Shown here: piece by piece, positions 35,932 to 44,256 of the stretch | Numbering within the stretch: the first letter of the stretch is position 1 | Layout: each line of letters begins with the position of its first letter | Origin: an uncultured Gammaproteobacteria bacterium | GTDB lineage: Bacteria; Pseudomonadota; Gammaproteobacteria; Steroidobacterales; UBA11654 | Length of the DNA: 57,078 bases | Direction of reading: 5' to 3' | NCBI GenBank assembly: GCA_937801655.1 | Contig: CALMWC010000006.1 | Span: 1 to 57,078 of the forward strand | Notes under the pieces: model-generated | What the model was told of the DNA's origin: nothing | The model's input: only the letters and a program-made list of their open reading frames with translations | Database searches by the model: none | Made by a program: the position numbers and the translations under genes

Positions 35932-37121
35932 GAATAAAAAATATAATAGCTTGTACTTTTTTTATTTTCTTGGCTTTCCCACTATTGAGTTTCAGTGAGA
36001 CAATTAAATATGACAAAGTTAAACTCAAACGTGCCGAAATAGAACTTACTGAAGATCGCTTGCTTGATGTTGGCATTTTTATTTTTGATCCTAATATTCC
36101 AGAAGATATTGAAAGTAATCCTCTAGTATTCCCAGAAATAAGAAAGGCTGAAGCGAGGTATATTCCTTATCACTTGAAGAATACTCTGGAAGAGTCTGGT
36201 TTTTGGGGAGGTGTTTGGGTATTGCCCGATAATACTAAGGCTATGGATCTTAATGTTTCTGGACGAATTATAAAATCTGATGGCTATGATGTTTCCATAC
36301 AAATTGGCGTTTGGGACATCTCAGGAAAGCAATGGGTTGATAAACTATATAAAGCAAGAGTGGGCCAAAGTTCTTATAGTAAACGTCGTGATTTAACACA
36401 AGATCCCTATCAAAGTTTATTCAATCAAATAGCCAATGATTTACAAAAGATAAAGAGTGATTATTTATCCAAAGAGTTAAAGCGTATAAGTGAGATTGGT
36501 AATTTGAGGTTTGCTTCTGACTTAATTCCTAGTGTTTTCAATGATTACTTGGTTCAGGATAATAAGACAAGTATTTATGAAATTTCTCGTCTGCCTGCTG
36601 ATGATGATCCAATTATGCAAAGAATAGGCGATGTTAAGGAAAGAGAACTTTTGCTACTTGATACGCTTAATGAATATTATGCACAGTTATATAGAGAAAT
36701 TTCTATTCCTTATGAAGAATGGAGAAAGTCTAATCGTCAAAATGCAATCAATTATGAAGAATTAAAACGATCGGCTAGAAAAAGGCAAATACTTGGCGCT
36801 GTCGCTATTTTAGGCGGCATTATGGTTGATGGAGATAGCAATGCTAGCGGCTATGCTCAACAAGGACTTATGATTGGGGGGATGCAGGCTGTTCAGAGTG
36901 GCTTTGCAAAGGCGTCTGAAGCGAAAATATATAAGGAATCCATGAAAGAGGGGGGAGAATCTTTTGATACTGAGGCTGAAGGTTTGCTCATTGAGGTTGA
37001 AGGGCAAACATTAAGGCTAACTGGTAATGCGCAAGAAATGTTTTTAGGATGGAAGAGACTACTAAAACAAATTTATACAGAAGAGACTGGATTAATTCTC
37101 GAAGAAGATCCAACAAAGTAG
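35928..37121 (+). CDS. Secreted protein of unknown function in envelope-system operon
   Basis: A 397-residue protein with a signal peptide (MRIKNIIACTFFIFLAFPLL), so periplasmic or outer-membrane associated. The GTG at 35928 overlaps the lipoprotein stop (GTGA) and gives the cleanest signal sequence; GTG 35916 is an alternative. The N-terminal half has alternating strands (DVGIFIFDPNIPED, AMDLNVSGRIIKSDGYDVSI, VGVWDISGKQWVDKLYKARV-like), resembling curli-assembly CsgG/LpoB-type lipoprotein folds only loosely. The middle is helical, and a glycine-rich hydrophobic stretch (QILGAVAILGGIMVDG) near residue 285 could insert in a membrane. I do not recognise the family. Confidence 0.65.
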   Translation: MRIKNIIACTFFIFLAFPLLSFSETIKYDKVKLKRAEIELTEDRLLDVGIFIFDPNIPEDIESNPLVFPEIRKAEARYIPYHLKNTLEESGFWGGVWVLPDNTKAMDLNVSGRIIKSDGYDVSIQIGVWDISGKQWVDKLYKARVGQSSYSKRRDLTQDPYQSLFNQIANDLQKIKSDYLSKELKRISEIGNLRFASDLIPSVFNDYLVQDNKTSIYEISRLPADDDPIMQRIGDVKERELLLLDTLNEYYAQLYREISIPYEEWRKSNRQNAINYEELKRSARKRQILGAVAILGGIMVDGDSNASGYAQQGLMIGGMQAVQSGFAKASEAKIYKESMKEGGESFDTEAEGLLIEVEGQTLRLTGNAQEMFLGWKRLLKQIYTEETGLILEEDPTK

Positions 37122-37130
37122 TTCTTACTA

Positions 37131-38636
37131 ATGAATATTAAGAAAACTGATGATTCGGTGACAAAATCAGAGGATGAAGTTAGCTCATCATTGGATGATG
37201 GTAAAACAATTTATCAGGAAAAATTAGATCGAGAGAATCAAAAAAGATTTAATCCTAAGTTGGCTTTTCTTCTCAGTGGATTATTGTTGCTTTTTCTAGT
37301 AGTTGTCTTTTTCATCTTACCTTCTACGGTTAGTCAATATAGAGAGAAGAGCAATAATTCATCAGTTGAGAAAAATTCTGTAATTATAAAAAATAATGAA
37401 CCTTCTGATTTAGCCCAAAAACCTATTGCTCAAGCTCTTTTATCTGAATTATTAGCTAGGTTAGAGAATTTGAAAGTTAATGGTGTCTTATTTTGGGGAG
37501 GTGAGGATTGGAGTGATGCACTAGTGTATCAAGAACAGGGAGATTCTGCCTATACCTTGCGTCAATTTAATACTGCTGCTCTAAAGTATCGTGAATCAAT
37601 GCAGATATTGATAGATCTTGAACTCAGCATACCTCAAAGATTATCTAAGGCTCTCTCAGAAGCAGGAGATGCATTAATGCAAGGCAATCAAGAGTTAGCC
37701 ATTGAACAATATGAGATAGCTCTAGCAATTGATGGAATTAATCAGGAGGCAAAAGCAGGGTATGAGAGAGCTTTAAAAGTCGATAAGGTTATTGAATCTA
37801 TGGTTGAGGGAGATATTTTTAGTAATAGTGGTGAATGGGAAAAGGCAATAATGTCTTATGAGAATGCTTTAATAATTGATCCAGAATGGATTAATGCAAT
37901 CAAGGGGTTGGAGACCTCAAAACAAAAACTTGATGAAGAACTTTTTCAAAATAGTTTATCTAGGGGTTATCAGCTATTGTCAGAAGAGAAATTTGAAGAA
38001 ACAAAAATAGAATTCAATCAAGCATTGAAAATTAACCCTAAATCTAGGGATGCCCTTCAAGCCATTGAAGAATTGGAATTAAGAGTCAGAATGTCCAAGA
38101 TTGAATCGATACAATTTGAAGCATTGATAGCTGAAGTAAATGAAAAATGGGTTTTAGCAAAAAAACATTATCAAAAAATATTGAAGCTTGATGCCAATAT
38201 TAAAGATGCTTCTGAGAGTTTAAAAACCGTCAATCAAAGAATCTCTCTTGCCAGCGATTTAATCTTTTTTACAGCCAATGCTGATAATCTAAGCGATGAT
38301 GAACTTTTAAAGAAAGCTAAAAAAATATTGAAACAAGCGAATGCTATTAAGAAAAAAGGTCCAGTATTAGTAAAGCAAATAGAAAATCTAGCTAATGTTA
38401 TTAGTATTGCAAGCGTTCCTATGAATATTTCGATCCTTTCCGATGAAATGACAAACATCAATTTATATAAAGTAGGACAACTTGGTGTGTTTAGAAATAA
38501 AGAAATGACTTTAAGACCAGGAGTTTATAAGGCAGTTGGAACAAGAAATGGATTTAGAGATGTCAGCTTGAGATTCAAAGTTCTTCCAGATCAGATTGAT
38601 CAAAGTTTTAGGATTGAATGTAAGGAAAGAGTATGA
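37131..38636 (+). CDS. Membrane-anchored TPR protein with C-terminal PEGA-like domain
   Basis: A 501-residue protein: a charged cytoplasmic tail (1-43), one transmembrane helix (about 44-66, LAFLLSGLLLLFLVVVFFIL), and a large periplasmic part. Residues about 145-370 contain TPR-like helical pairs, e.g. AGDALMQGNQELAIEQYEIA, SGEWEKAIMSYENALIIDPE and KFEETKIEFNQALKINPKSR. The C-terminus (about 425-500) has strands and LRPGVYKAVGTRNGFRDV, matching the end of a PEGA domain. It looks like a scaffold linking the inner membrane to periplasmic partners. The next gene starts inside its stop (ATGA overlap), so their synthesis is coupled. Confidence 0.75.
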   Translation: MNIKKTDDSVTKSEDEVSSSLDDGKTIYQEKLDRENQKRFNPKLAFLLSGLLLLFLVVVFFILPSTVSQYREKSNNSSVEKNSVIIKNNEPSDLAQKPIAQALLSELLARLENLKVNGVLFWGGEDWSDALVYQEQGDSAYTLRQFNTAALKYRESMQILIDLELSIPQRLSKALSEAGDALMQGNQELAIEQYEIALAIDGINQEAKAGYERALKVDKVIESMVEGDIFSNSGEWEKAIMSYENALIIDPEWINAIKGLETSKQKLDEELFQNSLSRGYQLLSEEKFEETKIEFNQALKINPKSRDALQAIEELELRVRMSKIESIQFEALIAEVNEKWVLAKKHYQKILKLDANIKDASESLKTVNQRISLASDLIFFTANADNLSDDELLKKAKKILKQANAIKKKGPVLVKQIENLANVISIASVPMNISILSDEMTNINLYKVGQLGVFRNKEMTLRPGVYKAVGTRNGFRDVSLRFKVLPDQIDQSFRIECKERV

Positions 38637-39331
38637 CAACTATTGTTATACAAGAAGGCAACCAAACTAGGAAAATTAGTTCTGATGATTTTCCTATTAA
38701 AATAGGCACAGATTTGAATTCTGACATTGTGATCATTGGATCGCTTTCGTTAGGAATAGCTATGATCATTGATTTGATAGATGATCGTTTAGTCTTACAA
38801 ATGATCAACTCAAGTGTCGATACCAAAGTTAATGATAATAAATTTTCTGGAAATCATTGGATCAAAGATGGTGACGAGTTGATTGTGTCTGATAAGCGAG
38901 TCCAGTTTAAAATATCTGCCAATCAAATAGAGCTTAATATTGAAAATGTTTCTTTAGAGGAGCAACCAACACAGTTTCAAAAACGCCAAAGTGAGAGTAT
39001 TTTTCAAAATAAGACATTTCAGAAAGCTGCCATAGGATTAGTTTTCTTAGTTGGATATTTTTTATTCTATTTATTTACCTCTAAAGCTGTCGAAATAAAT
39101 ACGATGCCACCTGATGCTAAAGTTTCAGTCTCTGGGGGTTTTTTCCCACATTTAAAAATTAGTGGGCGATTTTTACTAAGACCAGGTGAATATAGGGCTG
39201 ACTACTCTAGATCAGGTTATTTTCCCAGCAGCCTGGATATTGAAATCAATGAAGAATCCTCGCAGGTTATTGATATCAAATTAAAAAAAACTCCCAGGTA
39301 TTGTTACATTCACGACCCGGCCCGATGTTGA
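38633..39331 (+). CDS. N-terminal part of FHA-like/PEGA/SUMF1 membrane protein (frame broken)
   Basis: As read, a 232-residue frame. Residues 1-108 look like a degenerate FHA-type beta-sandwich in the cytoplasm (FPIKIGTDLNSDIVI, NHWIKDGDELIVSDKRVQF) without the standard phosphopeptide-binding Arg/Ser. A transmembrane helix spans about 131-150, then a PEGA domain follows (VEINTMPPDAKVSVSGG, LLRPGEYRADYSRSGYFP). The true product probably does not stop at 39331: after residue 218 the frame runs into an 8-A tract, and the PEGA-type continuation is found in other frames, joining finally the 39393-41081 frame. It overlaps the TPR gene by 4 bases. Confidence 0.72.
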   Translation: MTTIVIQEGNQTRKISSDDFPIKIGTDLNSDIVIIGSLSLGIAMIIDLIDDRLVLQMINSSVDTKVNDNKFSGNHWIKDGDELIVSDKRVQFKISANQIELNIENVSLEEQPTQFQKRQSESIFQNKTFQKAAIGLVFLVGYFLFYLFTSKAVEINTMPPDAKVSVSGGFFPHLKISGRFLLRPGEYRADYSRSGYFPSSLDIEINEESSQVIDIKLKKTPRYCYIHDPARC

Positions 39332-39491
39332 TTTATGAGCTGTATCTCGAGGGAAAAAGATCAAGCCATCTATTTGTGAAGATGTAGAGATAATGCTATC
39401 AAGAGGAATGTCGACAGAGAAGGGCTTTCCTTTTGGAGCGCTATTTTGGCACCTGGAACAAGAGATGTTGAGTTGCGATTTGATAAAGTAT
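39283..39491 (+). other. Cluster of four apparent +1 frameshifts inside one gene
   Basis: Reading across frames, a continuous PEGA-type protein is recovered by removing one base at each of four places: the A8 run (39283-39290), a T in GATTTATGAG (about 39333), a T in GATGTAGAGA (39385), and a G in AAAGTATTTT (39488). The pieces then read KKLPGIVTFTTRPDVD, YELYLEGKRSSHLFVKM, RDNAIKRNVDREGL to LAPGTRDVELRFDK, and YFPIKEQLVINGMGEEQEF. All four events are single extra bases, which fits clustered sequencing insertion errors, or gene decay. Shift positions two and three are bracketed by in-frame stops at 39336, 39377 and 39385. Confidence 0.7.
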
Positions 39492-41081
39492 TTTCCCATA
39501 AAGGAGCAACTGGTCATCAATGGGATGGGAGAAGAACAAGAATTCATTTTTGATCTTGAGCCAGCTTGGGCTGATGTTCAGATAGACACTAAACCAAGTG
39601 GGGCTGAAATATTCATTGATGGTAAAAATACAGGATTGACCCCCTTGGACCTTGATCTCATAGAAGGGCAACATGCGCTTGGAATTAAAAAAAATGGTTA
39701 TAAAGACTTTACGACTGAGATAGCTGTGAAAGCTAAAGAAAATATTGTCTTAGAACCATTTAACTTAAGTCTCTTAGACAGCAAACTTAATATTATTTCC
39801 TATCCTGATGGTGCTTCTGTAAATGTAGACTCTACTTATCGTGGTCTAACTCCTCTGGAACTTGAGTTGGAGCCTTTGGTTTCTCACACTATCAATCTTG
39901 CAAAACCAGGATTTAAGTCTATTAGTGAGAATATAATTCTCAGAACTCAAGAAGAAATCCTAACTGAAAGAAATGTTGCATATGTTGAATTTGAAAGAGA
40001 GTTAAAGCCAATATATGGGAGCATAAGCTTTCTTGGGACGCCAGGAGCAGATTTGATTCTAGAGGGTGAACAAATTGGAGTGGTCCCAATCAATCTTGAT
40101 TTATTATCTAAGAAACAATTATTACTGATTAAAAAAGAGGGATATGTAACTGAAGAGTTGATGATTAACCCAACATCAGGCTATGAACAAACTATAGAAA
40201 TAAACCTTATGACACCAGAGCAAGCTGCATTGGCAGCTTTGCCAAATAAAATAAAAACATCTCAGGGTTTAGAAATGAGATTGATTTATCCTGGAAATGA
40301 ATTTGTTATGGGAGCGCCTAGAAGAGATCAAGGCAGAAAAACAAATGAAACTGAAAGATTGGTCAAAATTACTCGTCCTTTTTATGTTGGTATAACGGAG
40401 ACATCAAATAAAGAATTTAGAGAGTTTGAACCTAAGCATACTTCCGGTGCAGAAGTTTTTAGAGAGTTATCCAATAATATGCATCCAACTGTTATGGTTA
40501 GTTGGCAACAAGCAGCTGCATATTGTAATTGGTTGAGTGCTCAAGAGTCTTTGGAACCAGCATATAAAATCAATAAAGGTAAGTATGAGTTAAGGAGACC
40601 AGTAAGCAATGGATACCGACTGCTGACTGAAGCAGAATGGGAGTGGCTATCTAGATTTAATGGAGGCGGTGGAGAGCAAAAATATCCATGGGGAGATAGC
40701 ATGCCAGTTATGGAAGATTCTGGTAACTATGCTGATGAGTCAGCTGAAGTTTTTATGTCTAATACCTTAGGAAAATATTGGGATGGCTATCCCGTAACCT
40801 CACCAACTGGAAAGTTCAAAGCAAATTCATTGGGAGTCTATGATTTAGGAGGCAATGTTGCAGAGTGGGTTAATGATTATTATTCAGTCTACCCTCGAGA
40901 TCTTAAAAATATAGAATCTGATCCTTTAGGACCGCTGGAGGGAAGCAGCAGAATGATTAAGGGTTCGAGTTGGAGACATTCCAGCATCAGTGCTCTGAGA
41001 TACTCATTTCGAGATCATGCTGTTGCATCAAGATTGGATGTTGGATTTAGAATTGCCCGCTATAGTGATAAGATAGAGTAG
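39393..41081 (+). CDS. C-terminal part: PEGA repeats plus SUMF1/FGE-sulfatase-like domain
   Basis: An open frame of 562 residues, whose first 32 are probably spurious (true coding in this frame begins near 39489). It carries three PEGA-like domains (DVQIDTKPSGAEIFIDGKNT; LNIISYPDGASVNVDSTYRG; SISFLGTPGADLILEGEQIG) and then, from about residue 285, a SUMF1/FGE-sulfatase domain: MRLIYPGNEFVMGAPRRDQG, YRLLTEAEWEWLSRF, DLGGNVAEWVNDYY and RMIKGSSWRHSS. The catalytic Cys pair of formylglycine-generating enzymes is absent (ALRYSFRDHAVASRLDVGFR), so it is likely a binding module. With the preceding frame it forms one periplasmic, membrane-anchored protein of about 815 residues. Confidence 0.8.
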   Translation: MLSRGMSTEKGFPFGALFWHLEQEMLSCDLIKYFPIKEQLVINGMGEEQEFIFDLEPAWADVQIDTKPSGAEIFIDGKNTGLTPLDLDLIEGQHALGIKKNGYKDFTTEIAVKAKENIVLEPFNLSLLDSKLNIISYPDGASVNVDSTYRGLTPLELELEPLVSHTINLAKPGFKSISENIILRTQEEILTERNVAYVEFERELKPIYGSISFLGTPGADLILEGEQIGVVPINLDLLSKKQLLLIKKEGYVTEELMINPTSGYEQTIEINLMTPEQAALAALPNKIKTSQGLEMRLIYPGNEFVMGAPRRDQGRKTNETERLVKITRPFYVGITETSNKEFREFEPKHTSGAEVFRELSNNMHPTVMVSWQQAAAYCNWLSAQESLEPAYKINKGKYELRRPVSNGYRLLTEAEWEWLSRFNGGGGEQKYPWGDSMPVMEDSGNYADESAEVFMSNTLGKYWDGYPVTSPTGKFKANSLGVYDLGGNVAEWVNDYYSVYPRDLKNIESDPLGPLEGSSRMIKGSSWRHSSISALRYSFRDHAVASRLDVGFRIARYSDKIE

Positions 41082-41326
41082 TGGAGACAATCAAAATAAA
41101 ATATATTTTTAAGCGAATTGCTATTTTTTTATTTTTATTTATTTCATTATCCCCATTGGGCATTGCTGATGATGAAAATAATAATGTAGAGAATCAAGAT
41201 AGAGAAATGCAAGAAGAATTAGATCGACTTAAAGAGGTATATGAAAAAGAGAAACTCAAAGAAGAGACTGCAGAGGAAAATAAAGTCAATGCTGGTCAAG
41301 GCATGATATTTTATTCTGATACCTAG
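41081..41326 (+). CDS. Small secreted charged protein
   Basis: An 81-residue protein starting at GTG 41081, sharing one base with the previous stop. It has a signal peptide (YIFKRIAIFLFLFISLSP, cleavage after about residue 29, LGIA-DD) and a mature part of about 50 residues that is strongly acidic and helical with heptad-like spacing (QEELDRLKEVYEKEKLKEE), so a short coiled coil in the periplasm. No family recognised. Its place between the SUMF1 gene and the TolQ-like gene, with ten bases to the latter, argues it is a real component of the system. Confidence 0.6.
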   Translation: METIKIKYIFKRIAIFLFLFISLSPLGIADDENNNVENQDREMQEELDRLKEVYEKEKLKEETAEENKVNAGQGMIFYSDT

Positions 41327-41335
41327 ACTATTATT

Positions 41336-42136
41336 ATGAATAACAATAATTTATCTAAAGAGTTTTTGTATCAAGGCTTTGCCTTAATCCTTTCTATAAT
41401 TGTAGTGCATGCTTTTTATGTGTCATTAGTTAGACCTGAAGCTGTTGAGATTATTCAAGAGCAACAAGCCATGATTGCCCAAGATAGTAATTATGTACCT
41501 GAGCGTTCTTTTTTTGTGATCATTCGTGATTTTGAGCAAGAGTCTTGTTTTATATTGATGCTATGGGCATTTGCAATTATGGCTCTGAAAGCTCAAACAT
41601 CGCTTAATGAAAGAAAGCTTCTAAAAGAAGATCTGATTCCCTTACAAAGAGGTCAGACTATACAGTCTGAAAATACTGATATGTATTTGAGGCAATTTGA
41701 AAACTTAGATGAATCACAACAAGAACTTTTATTGCCTAGAGTTTTAAGTAATGGCTTGAAACGATTTGCTACAACCAAGAATATACAGGATGTTTCAACG
41801 TCAACACATATAATGATTGAAAGTGAAGCGGATCGACTTGAGTCTGAATTATCAATGATCCGATACATTGCATGGGCTATACCTTCCATTGGCTTTATTG
41901 GAACTGTTAGAGGTATAGGAGCGGCTTTATCCCTTGCTCATCAAGCAGTTGATGGAGATATTAGTGGCGTTACTCAAAATCTAGGCATAGCCTTTAATTC
42001 AACTTTTATTGCCTTACTTATCAGCATAGTGATCATGTTTTTAGTGCATCAGTTGCAGTTGTTACAAGAACGACAAATTTTTGAAACAGAGACCTATGCA
42101 GATCAAAATCTGATTACCCACCTTAAGGGTGAATAA
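41336..42136 (+). CDS. MotA/TolQ/ExbB-type proton channel subunit
   Basis: A 266-residue inner-membrane protein with four predicted helices (about 13-31, 68-85, 175-195, 221-243) and a cytoplasmic loop between the second and third. The hallmark region is AIPSIGFIGTVRGIGAALSL followed by GVTQNLGIAFNSTFIALLIS, the MotA/TolQ/ExbB domain with its P...GFIGTV-x-G motif and the small-residue/Thr-lined helix. Family members form a pentameric stator around a dimer of ExbD/TolR/MotB and use proton flow to drive work in the envelope. The partners here are evidently the two TM-VWA proteins encoded next (12-base gap, then a 4-base overlap). Confidence 0.88.
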   Translation: MNNNNLSKEFLYQGFALILSIIVVHAFYVSLVRPEAVEIIQEQQAMIAQDSNYVPERSFFVIIRDFEQESCFILMLWAFAIMALKAQTSLNERKLLKEDLIPLQRGQTIQSENTDMYLRQFENLDESQQELLLPRVLSNGLKRFATTKNIQDVSTSTHIMIESEADRLESELSMIRYIAWAIPSIGFIGTVRGIGAALSLAHQAVDGDISGVTQNLGIAFNSTFIALLISIVIMFLVHQLQLLQERQIFETETYADQNLITHLKGE

Positions 42137-42148
42137 TTAAAAACTTTT

Positions 42149-43240
42149 ATGGCAAGAAGGCAATTTAATGTTTTCAATTTGTCTTTCCTTGATGTGATGG
42201 CATGTGGCTTTGGAGCCATTATTCTTTTTTTTATGATTATTAATTCACAAGTTAAATCTAGAAGTAATAAGGCATCTGTGGTCTTGCAAAGCCAAACTGA
42301 ATTTCTAGAAGAAGAAATTATTGATGGTCAGAAGCGTATGGTTACCATGAAAAATGAAATCAATAAAATAGATGAAGATAATTCGATTATTCAAGGCAGT
42401 ATAGATGAATTGCTCAAGATCATTGAGGATCTATCTGAAGAAATATCGCAATATGAAAACAGATCTCTAGCCTCACAAGACAGTGTTGAAAAGCTCAAAT
42501 CTGATATTAAGATTCTAGAAGAAGAGAGTAAAAGGATGTCATCTGAAGCAGAAAAGCAATCACAACTAAGTGGGGATTCACCATTTGATAGAGGTGGTGA
42601 AGGACAAAGACAATATATTTCTGGATGCAAAGTATCTGGGCAACGTGTCTTATTTTTAGTTGATTCTTCTACCAGTATGTTGGCCAACTCTTATGCTAAT
42701 GCCTTACTTTTTTCTATTTATCCCGATGAAGAGAAGATAAGAGCTCCAAAATGGAGCCAGGTGGTCAAAGGAGTCGAATGGATGGCGACACGATTGAAAG
42801 GTGACTTTCAGATTTATACATTTAATGAGTCGGCCCAATCTGTTCTAGAACAGAGTGATGGAGAATGGATAAAAGCTGATAGTAAAAATATAGTATCAGC
42901 CATTGATAAGCTAGCTTTAACAGTTCCACAAGGCGGTAATAGTTTATTCAATGCTTTTGAAGCTATTAATGCTTTTAGTATAAAGCCGGATAATATATTT
43001 TTATTTACGGATGGATTACCTACATTGGGCTCTAGAATTCCTAATTCCCCCGTAAAAGTTTATCCAAATGATAGGCAGAAATATTTTAATAGAGCAATTG
43101 ATGTGTCGCCGGGAATCCCCATGAATGTTTTTTTATTTCCTTTGGATGGGGATCCAACAGCAGCGGCAAGCTTTATTAACTTAGCAGGATTAAAGAAGGG
43201 ATGCTTTGTTTCTCCCTCCAAAGATTGGCCAACATCATGA
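42149..43240 (+). CDS. ExbD-like TM helix fused to coiled coil and VWA domain (first copy)
   Basis: A 363-residue protein. Residues 8-32 form a transmembrane helix with NLSFLDVMACGFGAIILFF; Asp15 aligns by eye with the protonatable Asp of ExbD/TolR (FIDVMLVLLIIF). Residues about 45-135 are a periplasmic coiled coil. From about 165 a von Willebrand A domain follows with a full MIDAS DxSxS (LFLVDSSTSML) and a later FLFTDGLPTLG Asp. A motor-type helix tied to a metal-dependent adhesion domain is the notable feature. It overlaps the second VWA gene by 4 bases (ATGA). Confidence 0.82.
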   Translation: MARRQFNVFNLSFLDVMACGFGAIILFFMIINSQVKSRSNKASVVLQSQTEFLEEEIIDGQKRMVTMKNEINKIDEDNSIIQGSIDELLKIIEDLSEEISQYENRSLASQDSVEKLKSDIKILEEESKRMSSEAEKQSQLSGDSPFDRGGEGQRQYISGCKVSGQRVLFLVDSSTSMLANSYANALLFSIYPDEEKIRAPKWSQVVKGVEWMATRLKGDFQIYTFNESAQSVLEQSDGEWIKADSKNIVSAIDKLALTVPQGGNSLFNAFEAINAFSIKPDNIFLFTDGLPTLGSRIPNSPVKVYPNDRQKYFNRAIDVSPGIPMNVFLFPLDGDPTAAASFINLAGLKKGCFVSPSKDWPTS

Positions 43241-44223
43241 GGAAAAGAAGGGACATGGAAACATTTAATCTATCCTTTTTAGATGTTGTCTGTTGTGGCT
43301 TTGGTGCAGTTATTTTATTGCTTGTGATTACAAAGATCTATGAACCCATTACCATACAAAAAAGCCAAGAAGACCTGCAGGCATTGGTCTCTAAATTAGA
43401 ACGTGAATTAGAAATTATAAGAGGCGATTCAACAGTATTGAATCAAAGGTTATCCTCATCCACTACTCAACTAGCTAATAATAAAGAAAAAAAGAATAAA
43501 TTGTCTGGAGATTTATTTGATATAGAGGGTCAATACGATACGACAAAAGCATTTGCACAAATACAATCAGGCGAGAGGAATGCTTTATTCATGATTAAGC
43601 AATCACTAACTGAAGTTATGAAAAAATTACAGAAAAATCAAATTTTTAGTGAAGGTAAAGCGGTAGGAATCCCAGTTGATAGTGAGTATATTATTTTTGT
43701 TATCGATAATTCTGGGAGTATGCAGAATAATGTTTGGGGCAAGTTAAAGAATAGTATGGCAGATATCTTGGCTGCTTATCCTAAAGAAAAATTAAAAGGC
43801 ATACAAGTTCTCAACTGTAATGCCAGTTATTTATATCCTTCTTTTAAGAATGGTTGGATACCTGATACACCAGGAAATAGAAATGAAATTTTAAGACGAT
43901 TGAATAATTGGAATGCAATTTGTGATTCGGATCCAACCAGAGGTGTTAGTGAAGCGATTACTCGATACACTGATAATAAAAAAAGAATAGCCATTTGGAT
44001 AATGGGCGATGATTTAGCCAATAACTTATATGATGATCCTGTAGAAGCAATACGAAGAGTGGCATCAAAATTTAATAAAATTGATGATTCTGGGATACCC
44101 TTTATAAGAATACATGGCATGGCTTTTCCTAATAATGCAACATTTAACCCTGTAGAATTTCAAAATATGCTGAGAGTTCTTGCCAATGAGAATTATGGTG
44201 CTGTTGTTGTTGAATCGTATTAA
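43237..44223 (+). CDS. ExbD-like TM helix fused to VWA domain (second copy)
   Basis: A 328-residue protein started at the ATG at 43237, which overlaps the previous stop; an upstream in-frame ATG at 43201 lies inside the first VWA domain. Residues 9-32 repeat the same membrane motif (FNLSFLDVVCCGFGAVILLL, Asp16), then a coiled coil (about 45-125) and a VWA domain with MIDAS (IIFVIDNSGSMQNNVW). The VWA sequences differ strongly from the first copy, so this is an old duplication or a heteromeric pair. Two such partners for one TolQ-like subunit suggests an asymmetric stator core. It is the last clear gene of the system. Confidence 0.82.
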   Translation: MRKRRDMETFNLSFLDVVCCGFGAVILLLVITKIYEPITIQKSQEDLQALVSKLERELEIIRGDSTVLNQRLSSSTTQLANNKEKKNKLSGDLFDIEGQYDTTKAFAQIQSGERNALFMIKQSLTEVMKKLQKNQIFSEGKAVGIPVDSEYIIFVIDNSGSMQNNVWGKLKNSMADILAAYPKEKLKGIQVLNCNASYLYPSFKNGWIPDTPGNRNEILRRLNNWNAICDSDPTRGVSEAITRYTDNKKRIAIWIMGDDLANNLYDDPVEAIRRVASKFNKIDDSGIPFIRIHGMAFPNNATFNPVEFQNMLRVLANENYGAVVVESY

Positions 44224-44256
44224 TAACTTTTAAAAAGTAAGGGTTTCTATTATTTT

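Noticed and set aside
39393-39488. Genuine N-terminus of the SUMF1-containing protein at ATG 39393
   Set aside because: The first 32 residues have no PEGA character and no ribosome-binding site; the coherent protein sequence over these bases is in another frame.
41336-44223. Zorya-type anti-phage defence (ZorA/ZorB)
   Set aside because: The TolQ-like protein lacks the long ZorA tail, partners carry VWA rather than OmpA/peptidoglycan-binding domains, and no ZorC, ZorD helicase or ZorE nuclease is present.
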